From: Artemisia argyi
Taxonomy: Eukaryota; Streptophyta; Magnoliopsida; Asterales; Asteraceae
Direction: 5' to 3'
DNA: 64,000 nucleotides
Assembly: GCA_030686995.1 (NCBI GenBank)
Contig: CM060691.1
Location: 61,474,338 to 61,538,337 of the forward strand
Under the pieces are notes generated by a model. That model was given only the letters and a program-made list of their open reading frames with translations. It searched no databases and was not told where the DNA came from. Within the stretch, counting starts at the first letter, position 1, and each line of letters starts with the position of its first letter. Of this stretch, positions 1 to 10,057 are shown one piece after another. Position numbers and translations under genes: made by a program.

Positions 1-529
1 TTTATCTTGTGTTTGCTTAGATCTAATGAAACCTAGATGTTGATTATATGTTGATTACTTGCTTATGGTTGTATTGGATGAATGATTTCAATGTTAGGCT
101 TAAGAAAACTGGCAGATCTCCAAATGGTAACATGCTTGAACGTCTTAGGAAACATGAACCGATGTGTACTAGGTTTTATTGGTTGTATTTAACGCATGAG
201 TAAATTCTAATGATCCCATGTTAGGAGCTTCTTCGCCGGCTCGACATAGGAGTGAAGTAGGCACTCATAGGATTGGGGAGTTAAGTGTGCCACCCCATGA
301 ATGGTATTAAGGAATACAATCTGTCATCCACGCAACTATAACAAGTAATTAACGTGTAAAAGATATCTAGGGAGTAGTGAAATCTAAGTAAACACATTTC
401 TCCACTTATTGCTCACAACCTTAGTTAATTTAGTTTTATTTTCGTTTCTAGTATTTTATTTTGATTGCATCTTTAGTATTGGGTTAGTTGACTAGCAACT
501 AATTCCGCCCAAATCCTTCAAACCCGAGA
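1..529 (+). repeat. Element A 5' LTR, partial, 3' end deleted
   Basis: It aligns without gaps to 4871-5399, with roughly ten substitutions counted by eye. At 529 the LTR stops abruptly and joins gag-like coding sequence. The last 230 bases of the LTR, the primer-binding site and the gag N-terminus are therefore deleted, so this copy could not be reverse transcribed. Confidence 0.9.
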
Positions 530-530
530 C

Positions 531-1728
531 TCTTCCGTTCACCATTTTGGAGTACGCGAATCCACCATACCCCCAACCACAAAGGCCATTCTACCCTATT
601 GACATCTCGAATTTCAAACAATATTGAGATGAACCCGTATATGATGCATGGACTCGTTTTAGAAATTTACTCCGAAAATTCCCTCATCATAGTTTCGCTT
701 TAGCATCCCTAACCCGAACCTTTTACTATCGTGTTGGCCAATATGACCAAATGCGCATTGAGGATTTTGCCATTGGGGACTTTAGGGAATTAAGTGCTGA
801 AGAAGCATGGGATGCCATAGAAGATTGTGCCAAATATTATTATAGGGTAGACAACCCAACAAACTTTAGTACAAGTCAATTGAATATAAATTTCCAGGAT
901 CATGAAACAAGTTTGTTTGGGGATGAATATATTAGTGTTGAGATACCTAAGTGGTTGTCATGTAATGCCATAGTACAAAACAAACACATAGGTAATCTAG
1001 ATAAAATGGAGGATGAGGTAAGTAACGTAAGCCCATCAAGTACCCCACAAGTCCTACCATCATTTGAGGCATACACACCGCCCGTGACTTACCCGAAAAA
1101 AGTAGAGGAGACAATAGGAACCCCAATAGAGGTAGAGCCCTTGGACCAAACGCAACTAGAAGAAATAGTTTTGAATACTTGTAGTCATAACCTTTCTTTT
1201 AGTTCTATGGAAGTTCCTAGTTTTGATGAACCGGAGCCTCAACCAAAGCCGTTACATAATCTTCCATCTTTAGATGTGAATTTAGGTATTGAAAAAGGCC
1301 CCGATCCACCCATCAAACCATATAGTCCGAGTAGTCTTGGGATAAAGGTAGTGGACTCTAAGCCTTGTAGAGAGGAAGCCAATATAGGAGTGGAAAGTGA
1401 CCTTACATGCTTACATCACCCATTTATGATTGACCGCAAGAAACATTATGGGTTTAAACCGGGTTTATTAGGTCAAGATGGATCCCCAACTAGTAGTCTC
1501 TTGAAGTTGATAGAAAATGATCCCTTTCTAGGAGAAAATCTTAATCCACCCATTAACCCGATTGAATTTGGTAAGGTTATGATGATAGGAGCACACCCCT
1601 TTGCGCATATAATTCATCCACCACACGTTCCTCACAAGGCATATTTCCACCCTAAGGGTGTGTATCGCTACTTCTACCCGCACTTAATCCTAAGTGTAGG
1701 GAAAACTTCCCCTATTTCCGTTAAGTAA
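531..1728 (+). pseudogene. Truncated gag-like reading frame of element A
   Basis: The frame is open except for one TGA at 625-627. Residues around DAWTRFRNLLRKFPHH and LSAEEAWDAIED align with the C-terminal half of the gag of element B (EAWTRFKDLLQKVHHH and RSAEESWELIED), which identifies the retrotransposon capsid domain. The first half of the domain is lost at the LTR junction. The downstream 250 residues are rich in Pro, Glu and Ser (PSFDEPEPQPKPL, PPIKPYSPSSLG) and have no catalytic motif. This looks like the linker seen after gag in related Asteraceae elements. No protease-like domain follows, unlike elements B and C. The first ATG in the open part is at 751, but it is only the first Met after truncation. 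Confidence 0.75.
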
Positions 1729-1734
1729 GGGTAG

Positions 1735-4217
1735 AGTCAGGCTCGTGACTCGAACAAAAACAAGCGCTTCTTGGGAGGCAACCCATGTTTTGTGTGTTTT
1801 TATTTGTTTGTTTGTTTGTTTGATTGATTTTATTTGTTTCCGTATGCATGTTTTATTTTTGTTGATTGTGGCTCATGTTTCAAAGTAAATTGTGAAAATG
1901 CTTTATTTTGTTTTTAACTTTGTCTTAATTACATATAAAGGTATTTTGCAAAAGATAAGTGTAAGGGAGATCCAAATTTGATTATAAGAACAAAATTGAA
2001 CATGAACCACAACAATATTAAATGAACATGTGTATTAGTAATTGTTTGAGTCAAATGCTTGTATCGAGTCATAATGAAGTTTTGCAGGATTTTCCAGGAA
2101 GTAGGACCAAGTTTTTCCAGAAATTTTCCGAAAACTTAACATAAGAATTTCTGCAGGTCACTTCTGACGGCGTCATGAGCTTGCTCTTGACGGCGTCACG
2201 TGTAAAAATCTGGAAATTTTACCAGTTTTGTTTTTCTAACGGAGTTTTAAAGTTTTTGTTGAATTATTAAGTTTTATAATCTCCAGGAAATCTGCAAACT
2301 TCATTCCACAAGCATTATATCTTACTTTGTTTTCTAGGATTTAGTAACTTATATAGATTGCCGCCGATTTTATGCAAGGTTGCTTTGTTTGTTTTTCTCA
2401 GGATTTACTGGTTATGTATGACAAGAAGATGATTTATATTCTAGAAGGGAAGCTTTGATTGTTTATTTTCTTGGAGAAAAATTTAACCTGGCCACCTTAT
2501 TATCCATACCGAGCGAATCAGGGGAGTATTTGATTTCATTCGTTTTACTTATTTCACTTTTACATTCTTTACATGAACATTGGGGACAATGTTTATCCTA
2601 AGTGTAAGGGGAGGGTAAAATGATGATACCTTACAGATACACTTTCGCTTGAGTTTATTTGTTTGATGGTAGATGTGTAATAAAACTATGAGAAATACTT
2701 GTTAGTGTAATTTTAGCTCCAAATTTAAAATTTTTTACAACATTTAGGAGTGAAACTTTAGCCATAGCAAGCGTCTCATGGATAGGAGATTGTATGACTA
2801 GCACATAACCGTACTATTCAGAAAAATTTTCCACCCAAATATGTGAGGTTCACCTTTAGATTTGATAGGAAAAGCATTTACTATTAGTGCTTATGAGTGT
2901 ACCGGTAGCATTTAGATTCTAGAACTTGCGTTAGTGATGCATCCCGAGACCGCTAGTGAGACTACATTGGTGTAGTAGGATTTACTACATGATAAGAGGC
3001 ATTAGGATCACCCTTGTGTTAAACCCGTATCATAATTACTTGACCATTTAAGTCATATTACTTGGCTAGTTAAGTCAACTAATTTTTCCCACACCCTTAG
3101 CGTTGTACTCATTTTTAGTACACGAAACCCCTAGTACACCCCTCTGAGCCTATCTTTTCGTTTCTAACTTTAAGCATTTTACTTAAAGGAAGAATTTGTT
3201 ACACCCCACTTAAATGTACACCCAAATCGCCTTAACCTTCCGTGTATGCACTCATTTTTTGTGCATTATTGTTATTTGTTAAACCCTAAGTTAACTATCT
3301 AATTGATTACATGGTTGCTAAGTCGAGTCATATCTTTGTACATATTGTTTTGGGACGATTGGGACGATTGGGTAAAGTACTTATTTTATGGAGTAATGGG
3401 GAAGAACATCATATTATTACCCCCATATGTGCGTTATCTTAAAAGTACTCCAAGTGTTTTGATTTTCTTAATTCGAGTCATTAGGTTAGTTTATTGTAAA
3501 GTATGTAAAGATTCAAGTGTAAGGTGAATGTTCATTCCCTATGATGTATTATTTTGGATGGTAGGGTAAGAGTGTATGCAAAAAAAATAATAATAATAAA
3601 AATAAAATAAAATAAAAAATCGAAAAATCAAGAAAAAGAAAAAAAAATAGAAAAAAAAGAGAAAAAAACATACGGACTACCATCCCGTTTCATTCTATGT
3701 TTATTTATGTTTTTGTTATTTTTCATTTATTAGCTTAAGTCGAGTCGAGTCTTGGCTTAGCAACGCCATATTGTACATGTAATTGACCAAGATTGTTAAC
3801 TCGCCACCAGTAAAGATTGCCTTTATCCAACAAAACCGTGTATTTCATATCCCTACACCTAACGTTACAACCCTTTAAAAGACCTCTTTGATAGTTTATC
3901 CTAGGTGCTTACGCCATGTGATGGAGGTTTGATCCTTTCCCAAGCCTATGGAAATCTATTTTGCTATGACAGGTAGTGAGAGATATCTTCCGTTTCCATA
4001 TTGTGATATTACTTTATTACACCCGAGAGATGTGAGTATCTAAACACTATTTGTGAGGTGCTAGTATATGACCTCCGTGCATGTCTTTGGTCTTTAGTGA
4101 AACGATTATTTGTTGTAATTACTTTTATATTAGTGTTAAATGACCCCTAACTTGTATTTTGACTAGAATAAAAGCGCATTTGCTTGAGGACAAGCAAATC
4201 TCAAGTGTAAGGGTATA
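1735..4217 (+). other. Conserved non-coding 3' internal region of element A
   Basis: About 2.5 kb without a credible gene. It is conserved, in the same order, in element C (36914-39443, reversed) and element B (55923-60059, interrupted). It starts near the shared string AAGCGCTTCTTGGGAGGCAA (1764) and contains four copies of AAGTGTAAGGG or close variants (about 1957, 2600, 3503, 4203). It also has an A-rich tract at 3580-3670 and ends at the LTR. Small open frames in it are not conserved as proteins. Confidence 0.7.
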
Positions 4218-4423
4218 TGATGAGGCGAAAAATAAACCACTTTTAAGGGGTCATTTAAGCCCGGAATTGAATTTATTTGATCAAATATTGCCCTAAATCG
4301 TTTCTTTTGTGATTTTAGGTACTTTGGGAGAGAAATCTGGAAAAGGAAGCAATTCGGACGTTTTTGGAGCATAAAAGTGAAGAAAACGCCAAAGATTTAA
4401 TTTTCCAAGCTAGGAACAGTAGG

Positions 4424-4650
4424 TGACGGCATCAAGAGTAACAATTTGACGGCGTCAAGAGTAATTTTCATGACGGCCCAGTACAGAAATGAAGGCGTCA
4501 CAAGGAAGAGCGTCAAGGGTAAAATACTTGACGGCTTGAAAAAAGTTAATACATGACGGCGTCAGATGTAGATCAAGGCAGTCCGAGAATTCTTTTGGCG
4601 GCGAGATGACGGCGTCACCTATTTGGTCTTGACGCTGTCAGCCTCAGTTT
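4424..4650 (+). promoter_or_regulatory. Array of TGACGGCGTCA palindromes in the LTR promoter
   Basis: Exact TGACGGCGTCA occurs near 4448, 4554 and 4608, with several one- or two-base variants between them. Each is an inverted pair of TGACG, the core bound by plant TGA-type bZIP factors (as-1 element, C-box). The array lies directly upstream of the TATA box, the expected place for an enhancer. The same array is present in the other LTRs of this family (36480-36720, 41360-41590, 51690-51950, 60260-60530). Binding is inferred. Confidence 0.6.
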
Positions 4651-4651
4651 T

Positions 4652-4660
4652 CTATATATA
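4652..4660 (+). promoter_or_regulatory. LTR TATA box
   Basis: CTATATATAG lies 15-20 bases downstream of the bZIP motif array and is conserved in all LTRs of this family in the window. It most likely sets the start of the element RNA about 30 bases downstream. Confidence 0.6.
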
Positions 4661-5520
4661 GTTTTCTAATTTTCATTCATTAGAGAGGAACAAGTTTGGA
4701 GAAACCCTAAGGCCGAACCATATACGATTTTTACAGGTTTTTCAAGGGTTTTCAGCCCTTGAACCCTTACATGTGTAATTGAGATAAGTGTTCTTCTAAT
4801 TCAATCAATATGTCTATTTGTTGGTTGTCTATATCTTGTGCTTGTCTTAATTCCACCATGCTAGGCTAGATTTATCTTGTGTTTGCTTAGATCTAATGAA
4901 ACCTAGATGTTGATTATGTGTTGATTACTTGCTTATGGTTGTATTGGATGAATGATTTCAATGTTAGGCTTAAGAAAACTGGCAGATCTTCAAATGGTAA
5001 CATGCTTGAACGTCTTAGGAAACATGAACCGATGTGTACTAGGTTTTATTGGTTGTATATAATGCATGAGTAAATTCTAATGATCCCATGTTAGGAGCTT
5101 CTTCGCCGGCTCGACATAGGAGTGAAGTAGGCACTCATAGGATTGGGGAGTTAAGTACGCCACCCCATGAATGGTATTAAGGAATACAATCCGTCATCCA
5201 CGCAACTATAACAAGTAATTAATGCGTAAAAGATATCTAGGGAGTAGTGAAATCTAAGTAAACACATTTCTCCACTTATTGCTTACAACCTTAGTTAATT
5301 TAGTTTTATTTTCATTTCTAGTATTTTATTTTGATTGCATCTTTAGTATTGGGTTAGTTGACTAGCAACTAATTCCGCCCAAATCCTTCAAACCCGAGAT
5401 ATTTACTTGCTTTCAAAAAAATATAAAAATACAAAAATAATCATCCTTCATCTTTAGAACTAGTATTTAGGTTTTCTAATCCTAGCGACACTATTCCTAG
5501 CTGAACGATCAATCCCCCGG

Positions 5521-5550
5521 TACTTGTCACTATACTATACTACAACGATC
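5521..5550 (+). promoter_or_regulatory. U5 segment complementary to the 5' end of tRNA-Asp
   Basis: The minus strand reads TCGTTGTAGTATAGT followed by ATAGTGACAAGTA. This matches the 5' acceptor strand and D arm of plant tRNA-Asp(GUC) as remembered, with a small insertion. The family's primer-binding site is complementary to the 3' end of the same tRNA. The element RNA could therefore pair with two separate parts of its primer. Confidence 0.55.
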
Positions 5551-5819
5551 AGGTACACTACCTGGTGGGGGTTGTAAGCTTCTCAAGATCCCTTGAGAGG
5601 TAAAGCCTGGTGCGATTCCCACGTATCACCTTGGTTATAGAGAATTAGGTGGTTTAACCTAGACTATAGCTTAGGAGTCCCTCATATAGTTGCATTTAGG
5701 ACCTATGTGTAAGTATAATATCTTTACGTGTCTATTTTCCTAAATGATGAGTTATTTTACGGAGTTTTTGAACGTCTATCGAACCCTGTACTTAGCATCG
5801 TGTGTGTGTCATTTATAGA

Positions 5820-6263
5820 ATGGCACCCCCTGCGCGAAAGACACTTCGTTGGGCCACAGTAGTTGCTAAGGGACGTAAGAGAATTGAGAAGATGAAGAGA
5901 ACCAACAGGAGGATATTGGTCCCCGCTAGCATGGTACTATGTGTGATTGAAGAGAAGCTGACACTCGAGAATGTGAATGGGGAAATGGTGGAGAGATATG
6001 AGACAAAGGTAGCTGATAAGGAAGGTTTCGCCACCAAGTACCCGTGCGAGTGTCCTCAGTTTCTGGAAGATGATGGGGTAGTTTGGGCTAGACCCCGAGG
6101 ATTATATGATTTTGTGGATAGGATAGATGAAGAGTTAAGAGATCGTGAAGATTATTTTGCAAGACATCCTTTACCACAGAATCATGGAAATAAGAATGAA
6201 TGGGTGAGCGAGGAGGAGGAAGTGGATTCGGACTTGGAGTCCACTGCGCGTACACCGTTTTAG
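5820..6263 (+). CDS. Small ORF upstream of chromovirus gag, unknown function
   Basis: The predicted product is about 147 residues starting at MAPPARKTLRWATVV; an in-frame ATG six codons upstream is less likely. The first third is basic (KGRKRIEKMKRTNRR). The tail is strongly acidic (SEEEEVDSDLES). No known retroviral domain, zinc knuckle or catalytic motif is visible. It lies about 530 bp before gag on the same strand and keeps a full open frame in an element whose polyprotein is broken. It may be an extra chromovirus protein, or a displaced N-terminal gag piece made non-contiguous by mutation. I do not recognise it. Confidence 0.45.
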   Translation: MAPPARKTLRWATVVAKGRKRIEKMKRTNRRILVPASMVLCVIEEKLTLENVNGEMVERYETKVADKEGFATKYPCECPQFLEDDGVVWARPRGLYDFVDRIDEELRDREDYFARHPLPQNHGNKNEWVSEEEEVDSDLESTARTPF

Positions 6264-6793
6264 GTCTTAGATAGGACTCGAACTGCGTACGACTTGTTTT
6301 TAATGTTATGTTTTAATGTTTTATGGTTTAGTTGAGTTGTTTTGACGCTGATTGTAAGTTGGAATATGAATTCCTTCGGATTTTTGGGATTTATCCCGTG
6401 CCTTAATGAGAAGCCTTGGGCAAGTTTGGATATTTTGGTGTATATTATGTGTATTATGGGAGTATATTTTGGTTAGTATTGATTGCGTGCTATTTGTTAT
6501 AAGATGTTACTATTGTTAGGTGTGGCTTTGGAAGTAAGTACACATGTGGAAGGATACATCTAAAATTGTGGGTGGCCAACACAATTATAAATGTATCACG
6601 ACATATGTGGACCTACAGCGAATGTTACATTGAATCAATGGTGATATGCTTATGTGTGTTAGAGTTGAGTTTATTTGGTTATATGATTGAGAGTGCCTCA
6701 TGTGATGGGAGGTAGATGATTGAGTAGGATTATGGAGATTGTGGAATCTTGTGAATGGTCTCTATTGGTTCTATTGTCCTGCGTGTTTAGGAA

Positions 6794-8602
6794 ATGGCGC
6801 CAAGGAAACCAAGACGACCTATCACTAAGTCACCTATGATTGGAGCTTACCGGACACCGAAGAAGTCCAAGAAGTCGACACCTATTATTGGGGATAGCAA
6901 CCCTATCTTTCAGCAAATGATCAATCAGCAGCTAGAAGCTTTAATGCCTGAACTTCTGACTCAACTGAGTGAGCAGTTAGGCAGTGGAGCTCATCCTGAT
7001 GGTGCTGGAAGCGGAGGAGGCAGAAATAATGGGTGTACTTACAAGGAGTTCATGGCCTGTAAGCCTAAGGAATTTGATGGAAAGGGTGGTGCAATTGCAC
7101 TCACTCGATGGATAGAGAAAATGGAGTCTGTGATGGATATAAGTGGATGTAGTGAGGTCCAGAAAGTTAAGTATGTGGTTAGTTCTTTGGTTAACAAGGC
7201 GTTGACCTGGTGGAACATGCGACTTCAGGCTAGGGGAAGAGTTGCGGCTTTGGGTATGACTTGGGAGGACTTCAAAGCCTTAATGGTGGAGGAGTTTTGC
7301 CCAGTCAATAAGATGCAGAAATTGAAGGAAGAGTTGTGGAATCATACTATGGTTGGAGCTAATCATATGGGGTACACTGATAGGTTTCATGAGTTAGCTA
7401 GGATGGTTCCTCATCTAGTAACTCCTAAATCGAAGCTTATTGAGAAGTATATCCGTGGGTTGGTTCCACAGATTCGCTCGATGGTTAGGGCGACTGAGCC
7501 GACAACGCTTCTAAGTGCTATTCAAAAGGCTGATGCACTGACAGATGAAGCGGTTAGGAGTGGAACACTTGCAAAGTCAGGAGAGAAGAAGCGAGAGGAG
7601 GTTGATACTACTAAGACAGTTGGTTTTAGTGGTGACAATAAGAAAGCAAGGAAAGGGAAGGGGTTCGTAGCAACGGATCCTATGATGGCAGCAGGTTATG
7701 TGGGAACAGCTTCTACGGCTGTGACTGGTAATAATGAGAAGAGGGGATATGTTGGTAATGCCCCTAGATGTGCTAAGTGTAGTGGCAATCATCCTGAGAA
7801 TACTGCTTGTCGTGTATGCTTCAGGTGTGGCAAACCTGGACACTTTGCTAAGGAGTGTCGTGCAGTGATTACTCAAGCGACCCCAATCAACTCGGTTGGC
7901 GCAGGGGTTAATCGCAGGGCATGCTATGAGTGTGGTAGTACTGATCATCTGCGAAACTGGTGTCCCAAACTTGTTGGAATGTTTGGACGGCCTGGGAATC
8001 AGCTGGCTATTGAAGGAGGACAAGGACAAGGGTTTAATAGAAATGCAGCTAAGGGAAAGGCATTTACAATGAATGCAAGCGAGGCGCGCCAAGACCCGAA
8101 CGTTGTTACTGGTACGTTCTCTCTCAATGGTCATTATGCTACTACGTTATTTGATACGGGTGCGGATTATTGTTTTGCTACTACTGAATTTGCTAGAATA
8201 TTGGGTGTTGAGTTTAGTGAACTTAGACCTAGTATTTTTATTGAAATAGCTAGTGGTATGGAAATAGAAGTTGTTAAGGTTATTCGTGAGTGTGTTATCG
8301 TGTTAGAGGGTGTTGCGTTTAAGATTGACTTAATACCCTTAGGACATGGTAGCTTTGATGTGGTAATAGGGATGGATTGGTTGGCTAGGCATAAAGCTGA
8401 AGTAATATGCCATGAAAAGGTGGTTCGAATTCCATTAGAGGGTGGTGGTGTGCTGCGAGTACAAGGAGAAAGCATGGAGAAGAATTCGAAATCTCTTATG
8501 AGTGCGAAGTCTAGAGAACTCAAAGTGGGGGATATTCCGGTAGTGTGTGAGTTTTCGGGCATTTTTCCTGAGGATTTGTCCGAATTACCGCCGATACGAT
8601 AG
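6794..8602 (+). pseudogene. Chromovirus gag and protease
   Basis: 602 codons beginning MAPRKPRRP. The gag capsid domain spans about residues 80-230 (KEFDGKGG, ALTRWIEKME, ALTWWN). Zinc-knuckle motifs follow: CAKCSGNHPENTAC near 326, CFRCGKPGHFAKEC at 342 and CYECGSTDHLRNWC at 377. The retropepsin active site is FDTGADY with Asp at residue 454, and VVIGMDWL is the second conserved loop. The frame ends at TAG (8600-8602), but homology continues in the same frame with [14 protein letters not shown], so the stop is most simply a nonsense mutation (GAG to TAG). A read-through codon between protease and RT is conceivable but unsupported. Confidence 0.88.
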
Positions 8603-10057
8603 GTGGAGTTTCGTATTGAGTTAATTCCTGGAGCGACGCCGGTAGCGAAAGCTCCTTATCGATTGGCACCTATGGGGATGCAGGAGTTGGCTGCACAGTC
8701 GAAAGAACTTCAAGATAAGGGGTTTATTCGACCTAGTCATTCTCCGTGGGGAGCGCCTGTTTTGTTCGTTAAGAAGAAAGATGGTTCGTTTAGAATGTGT
8801 ATTGATTACCGAGAGTTGAATAAGTTGACGGTGAAGAATCGGTATCCTTTACCTAGAATTGATGATCTTTTTGACCAGTTGCAGGGTGCTAGATTTTTCT
8901 CAAAGATAGATCTGCGATCTGGTTATCATCAGTTAAGAGTGCATGAGGAGGACATTCCCAAGACAGCTTTTAGAACTCGTTATGGACACTTTGAGTTTAC
9001 GGTTATGCCATTTGGGTTGACTAATGCACCAGCGGTATTCATGGATTTGATGAATCGTGTGTGTAGGCCCTATTTGGATAAATTCGTAATTGTGTTTATT
9101 GACGACATTCTGATTTACTCCAAGTCGAAGGAAGAGCATGGGGAACACCTGAGGTTAATACTTAGCTTGTTGGAGAATGATAGATTGTACGCTAAGTTCT
9201 CTAAATGTGAATTTTGGCTGCAAGAGGTGCAATTTCTTGGTCATATAGTGAATAGTGAAGGTATACATGTAGATCCTAGCAAGATAGAAGCGGTCAAGAA
9301 TTGGAAGGCTCCTACGACACCTTCTGAGATACGCTCTTTCTTAGGACTGGCAGGATACTACCGGAGATTTATAGCAAATTTTTCAAAGATTGCTAAGCCT
9401 CTCACTATGTTGACTCAGAAGAATAAAAAGTATGAGTGGGGAGATGAGCAAGAAGTGGCTTTTCAGACACTAAATGATAGTTTGTGTAATGCACCTATTC
9501 TGACGTTACCTGACGGGCCAGATGATTTTGTGGTATATTGTGATGCGTCGAATCAAGGTTTTGGATGTGTGTTAATGCAAAGGGGGAAGGTGATAGCTTA
9601 TGCATCACGACAACTTAAGGTTCATGAGAAGAATTATACCACTCACGACCTAGAGCTTGGTGCGGTGGTATTTGCTCTCAAGATTTGGAGACATTATTTG
9701 TATGGTACAAAGAGTACGGTCTATACTGATCATAAGAGTCTTCAACATATTTTTAATCAGAAGGAGTTGAATATGCGTCAAAGAAGATGGATGGAGCTGT
9801 TAAGTGATTACGACTGCGACATTCGTTATCATCCTGGAAAAGCGAATGTGGTGGCCGATGCGTTGAGTAGAAAAGAAAGAATTAGGCCAAGGCGTGTGCG
9901 AGCTATGAGCATAACATTGCAGTCAGGAATTAAGGGTAAGATATTGGCAGCACAAGAGGAGGCTCTCAAGGATGAGAACCTTGTGGCTGAAATGTTGCGT
10001 GGTTTAGATCAGCAAATGGAAAGGAAGGAAGATGGTGGACTATATTTCTTAGATTGA
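8603..10057 (+). pseudogene. Chromovirus reverse transcriptase and RNase H
   Basis: Same frame as gag-protease, separated only by the TAG. RT motifs are intact: [38 protein letters not shown] and FIDDILIYS with the catalytic Asp pair at residues 167-168. RNase H shows YCDAS (Asp near residue 314), [16 protein letters not shown] and ADALSRKE. The frame ends at TGA (10055-10057), where the family has Trp; IWVP follows in the same frame. TGG to TGA is the kind of change expected from deamination of methylated cytosine on the other strand. The RT and RNase H domains themselves look complete. Confidence 0.92.

Larger units (their letters stand above)
1..5628 (+). mobile_element. Pol-less LTR retrotransposon, element A (left end outside window)
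   Basis: The sequence from base 1 matches the right-hand LTR from base 4871 onward, so the window opens inside the 5' LTR. Between the LTRs lie a truncated gag-like reading frame and about 2.4 kb of non-coding DNA shared with the two other family members here (35502-41786 and 51474-61232). No reverse transcriptase, RNase H or integrase motif is present, as in non-autonomous plant TR-GAG or LARD elements. The element appears to sit in the 5' internal part of the chromovirus that follows: that element's own 5' LTR is missing and its internal sequence starts directly after the LTR end. The target duplication cannot be tested because the left border is off-window. Confidence 0.85.
4218..5628 (+). 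repeat. Element A 3' LTR
   Basis: It begins TGATGAGGCG after the purine-rich AAGTGTAAGGGTATA and ends CACGTATCA. The other family copies end GCATCA, so the TG...CA termini are conserved. Length is 1,411 bp. It carries a bZIP-type motif array, a TATA box and a U5 segment complementary to tRNA-Asp. The 5 bp after it (CCTTG) would be the target duplication. Confidence 0.88.

Noticed and set aside
3303..3527. Small ORF in the 3' region of element A, with similar frames in B (59116-59573) and C (37544-37810)
   Set aside because: The DNA is conserved in all three copies, but frame and length differ between them, so conservation reflects the element, not a protein.
4163..4372. Minus-strand ORF spanning the LTR start, with a near-identical frame at 36759-36968
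   Set aside because: It straddles the LTR/internal boundary and is present only because the LTR sequence is repeated.
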